A stretch of 64,000 nucleotides of DNA. It comes from Evansella sp. AB-P1. Its GTDB lineage: Bacteria; Bacillota; Bacilli; Bacillales; Salisediminibacteriaceae. The stretch covers positions 124,001-188,000 of the forward strand of contig NZ_JARUKY010000008.1 in assembly GCF_029688925.1 (NCBI RefSeq), written 5' to 3'. Position numbers and translations under genes: made by a program. Shown here piece after piece: positions 63,788 through 64,000 of this stretch. How positions within the stretch are numbered: position 1 is the stretch's first letter; every line of letters starts with the position of its first letter. The notes under the pieces are model-generated. The model did not search any database. It was not told the DNA's origin and was given only the letters and a program-made list of their open reading frames with translations.

Positions 63788-64000
63788 TCAATCCTCATCA
63801 ATTTTCAATATGTCATCTTGTGTCATGGAAAAACCTTGGAACCCATAAGGTGGTCGGGGATCTGTAAATACCTTTCCTTCAGGAGACGAAGAAACCTCGT
63901 CTAACACCGTATCCCATGTTCGATTATTGGATTCAAATGATACCTCAACTAATTGAGGGAATCTTTTTAAAATCCGTGCCCCAATATCATAAATGAGCTT
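63788..64000 (-). CDS. pucL: Urate oxidase (uricase), C-terminal end (partial)
   Basis: Not an ATG-bounded frame: an open frame of 70 codons runs in from the right edge and stops at 63788-63790. The translation includes RFPQLVEVSFESNNRTWD and VFTDPRPPYGFQGFSM, the characteristic C-terminal region of uricases (RPPYGFQ is the hallmark). It oxidises urate to 5-hydroxyisourate. The rest, possibly with the decarboxylase fusion of PucL, is outside the window. Confidence 0.88.
   Translation of the reverse strand, partial: KLIYDIGARILKRFPQLVEVSFESNNRTWDTVLDEVSSSPEGKVFTDPRPPYGFQGFSMTQDDILKIDED

Noticed and set aside
1-64000. CRISPR arrays, tRNA and rRNA genes, prophage or toxin-antitoxin loci
   Set aside because: No regularly spaced repeats, no rRNA sequence, no tRNA-like cloverleaf noticed by eye, and no phage or toxin genes among the proteins.

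Overview
The window is AT-rich (mid-30s % G+C by eye) chromosomal DNA, most likely from a member of the Bacillaceae. The pointers are the five-gene glgB-glgC-glgD-glgA-glgP operon with a separate glgD, a YteR-type hydrolase close to the Bacillus subtilis protein, a PspA/NfeD/flotillin operon, Bacillus-type purine-degradation genes (uricase, HIU hydrolase, PucF, PucG), strong AGGAGG ribosome-binding sites, frequent GTG/TTG starts, and SinR-like boxes before an exopolysaccharide operon. I do not assign a species.

Region 1 (about 1-24.9 kb) is a pectin, rhamnogalacturonan and xylan-side-chain utilisation locus, almost all on the minus strand. It holds the end of a LacI-family regulator, a YteR unsaturated-rhamnogalacturonyl hydrolase (GH105), two GH43 enzymes, an esterase, two GH28 exo-polygalacturonase-like enzymes, a CE12-type acetylesterase, an MFS transporter and a DUF624 membrane protein. 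The full galacturonate isomerase route follows (UxaC, UxaB, UxaA, KdgK, KdgA), then the branch for unsaturated uronates (KduI, KduD) and a DeoR-type regulator. A uronate-dehydrogenase-like protein, a Gfo/Idh/MocA oxidoreductase and a TIM-barrel isomerase/epimerase lie among them. None of the hydrolases shows a signal peptide, so the locus appears to finish imported oligosaccharides in the cytoplasm. Its promoters carry several distinct regulatory signatures: a LacI-type palindrome, DeoR-type CGAAC direct repeats, a 26-bp inverted repeat before uxaB, cre-like sites, and a recurring element of about 50 bp.

Region 2 (about 25-36.2 kb) is glycogen metabolism: a type I pullulanase diverging from glgBCDAP. 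A 127-bp MITE-like insertion with a perfect 8-bp target duplication ends at the ribosome-binding site of glgB.

Region 3 (about 36.3-51.8 kb) is a Wzx/Wzy-type exopolysaccharide operon on the minus strand: epimerase, chain-length regulator, BY-kinase homologue with a ruined Walker A, flippase, polymerase, glycosyltransferases, polyprenyl-phosphate sugar transferase, ManC and an acyltransferase, ending in a truncated glycosyltransferase. A membrane-anchored beta-helix protein sits upstream, and a SinR-like palindrome lies in the leader.

Region 4 (about 52-57.6 kb) has an esterase, the PspA-NfeD-flotillin membrane operon and an AspT/YidE-type exchanger. Region 5 (57.8-64 kb) is purine/ureide catabolism: uricase (cut by the right edge), HIU hydrolase, a decayed ABC ATPase, allantoate amidohydrolase, ureidoglycine-glyoxylate aminotransferase, an amidase and a fumarylacetoacetate-hydrolase-family protein.
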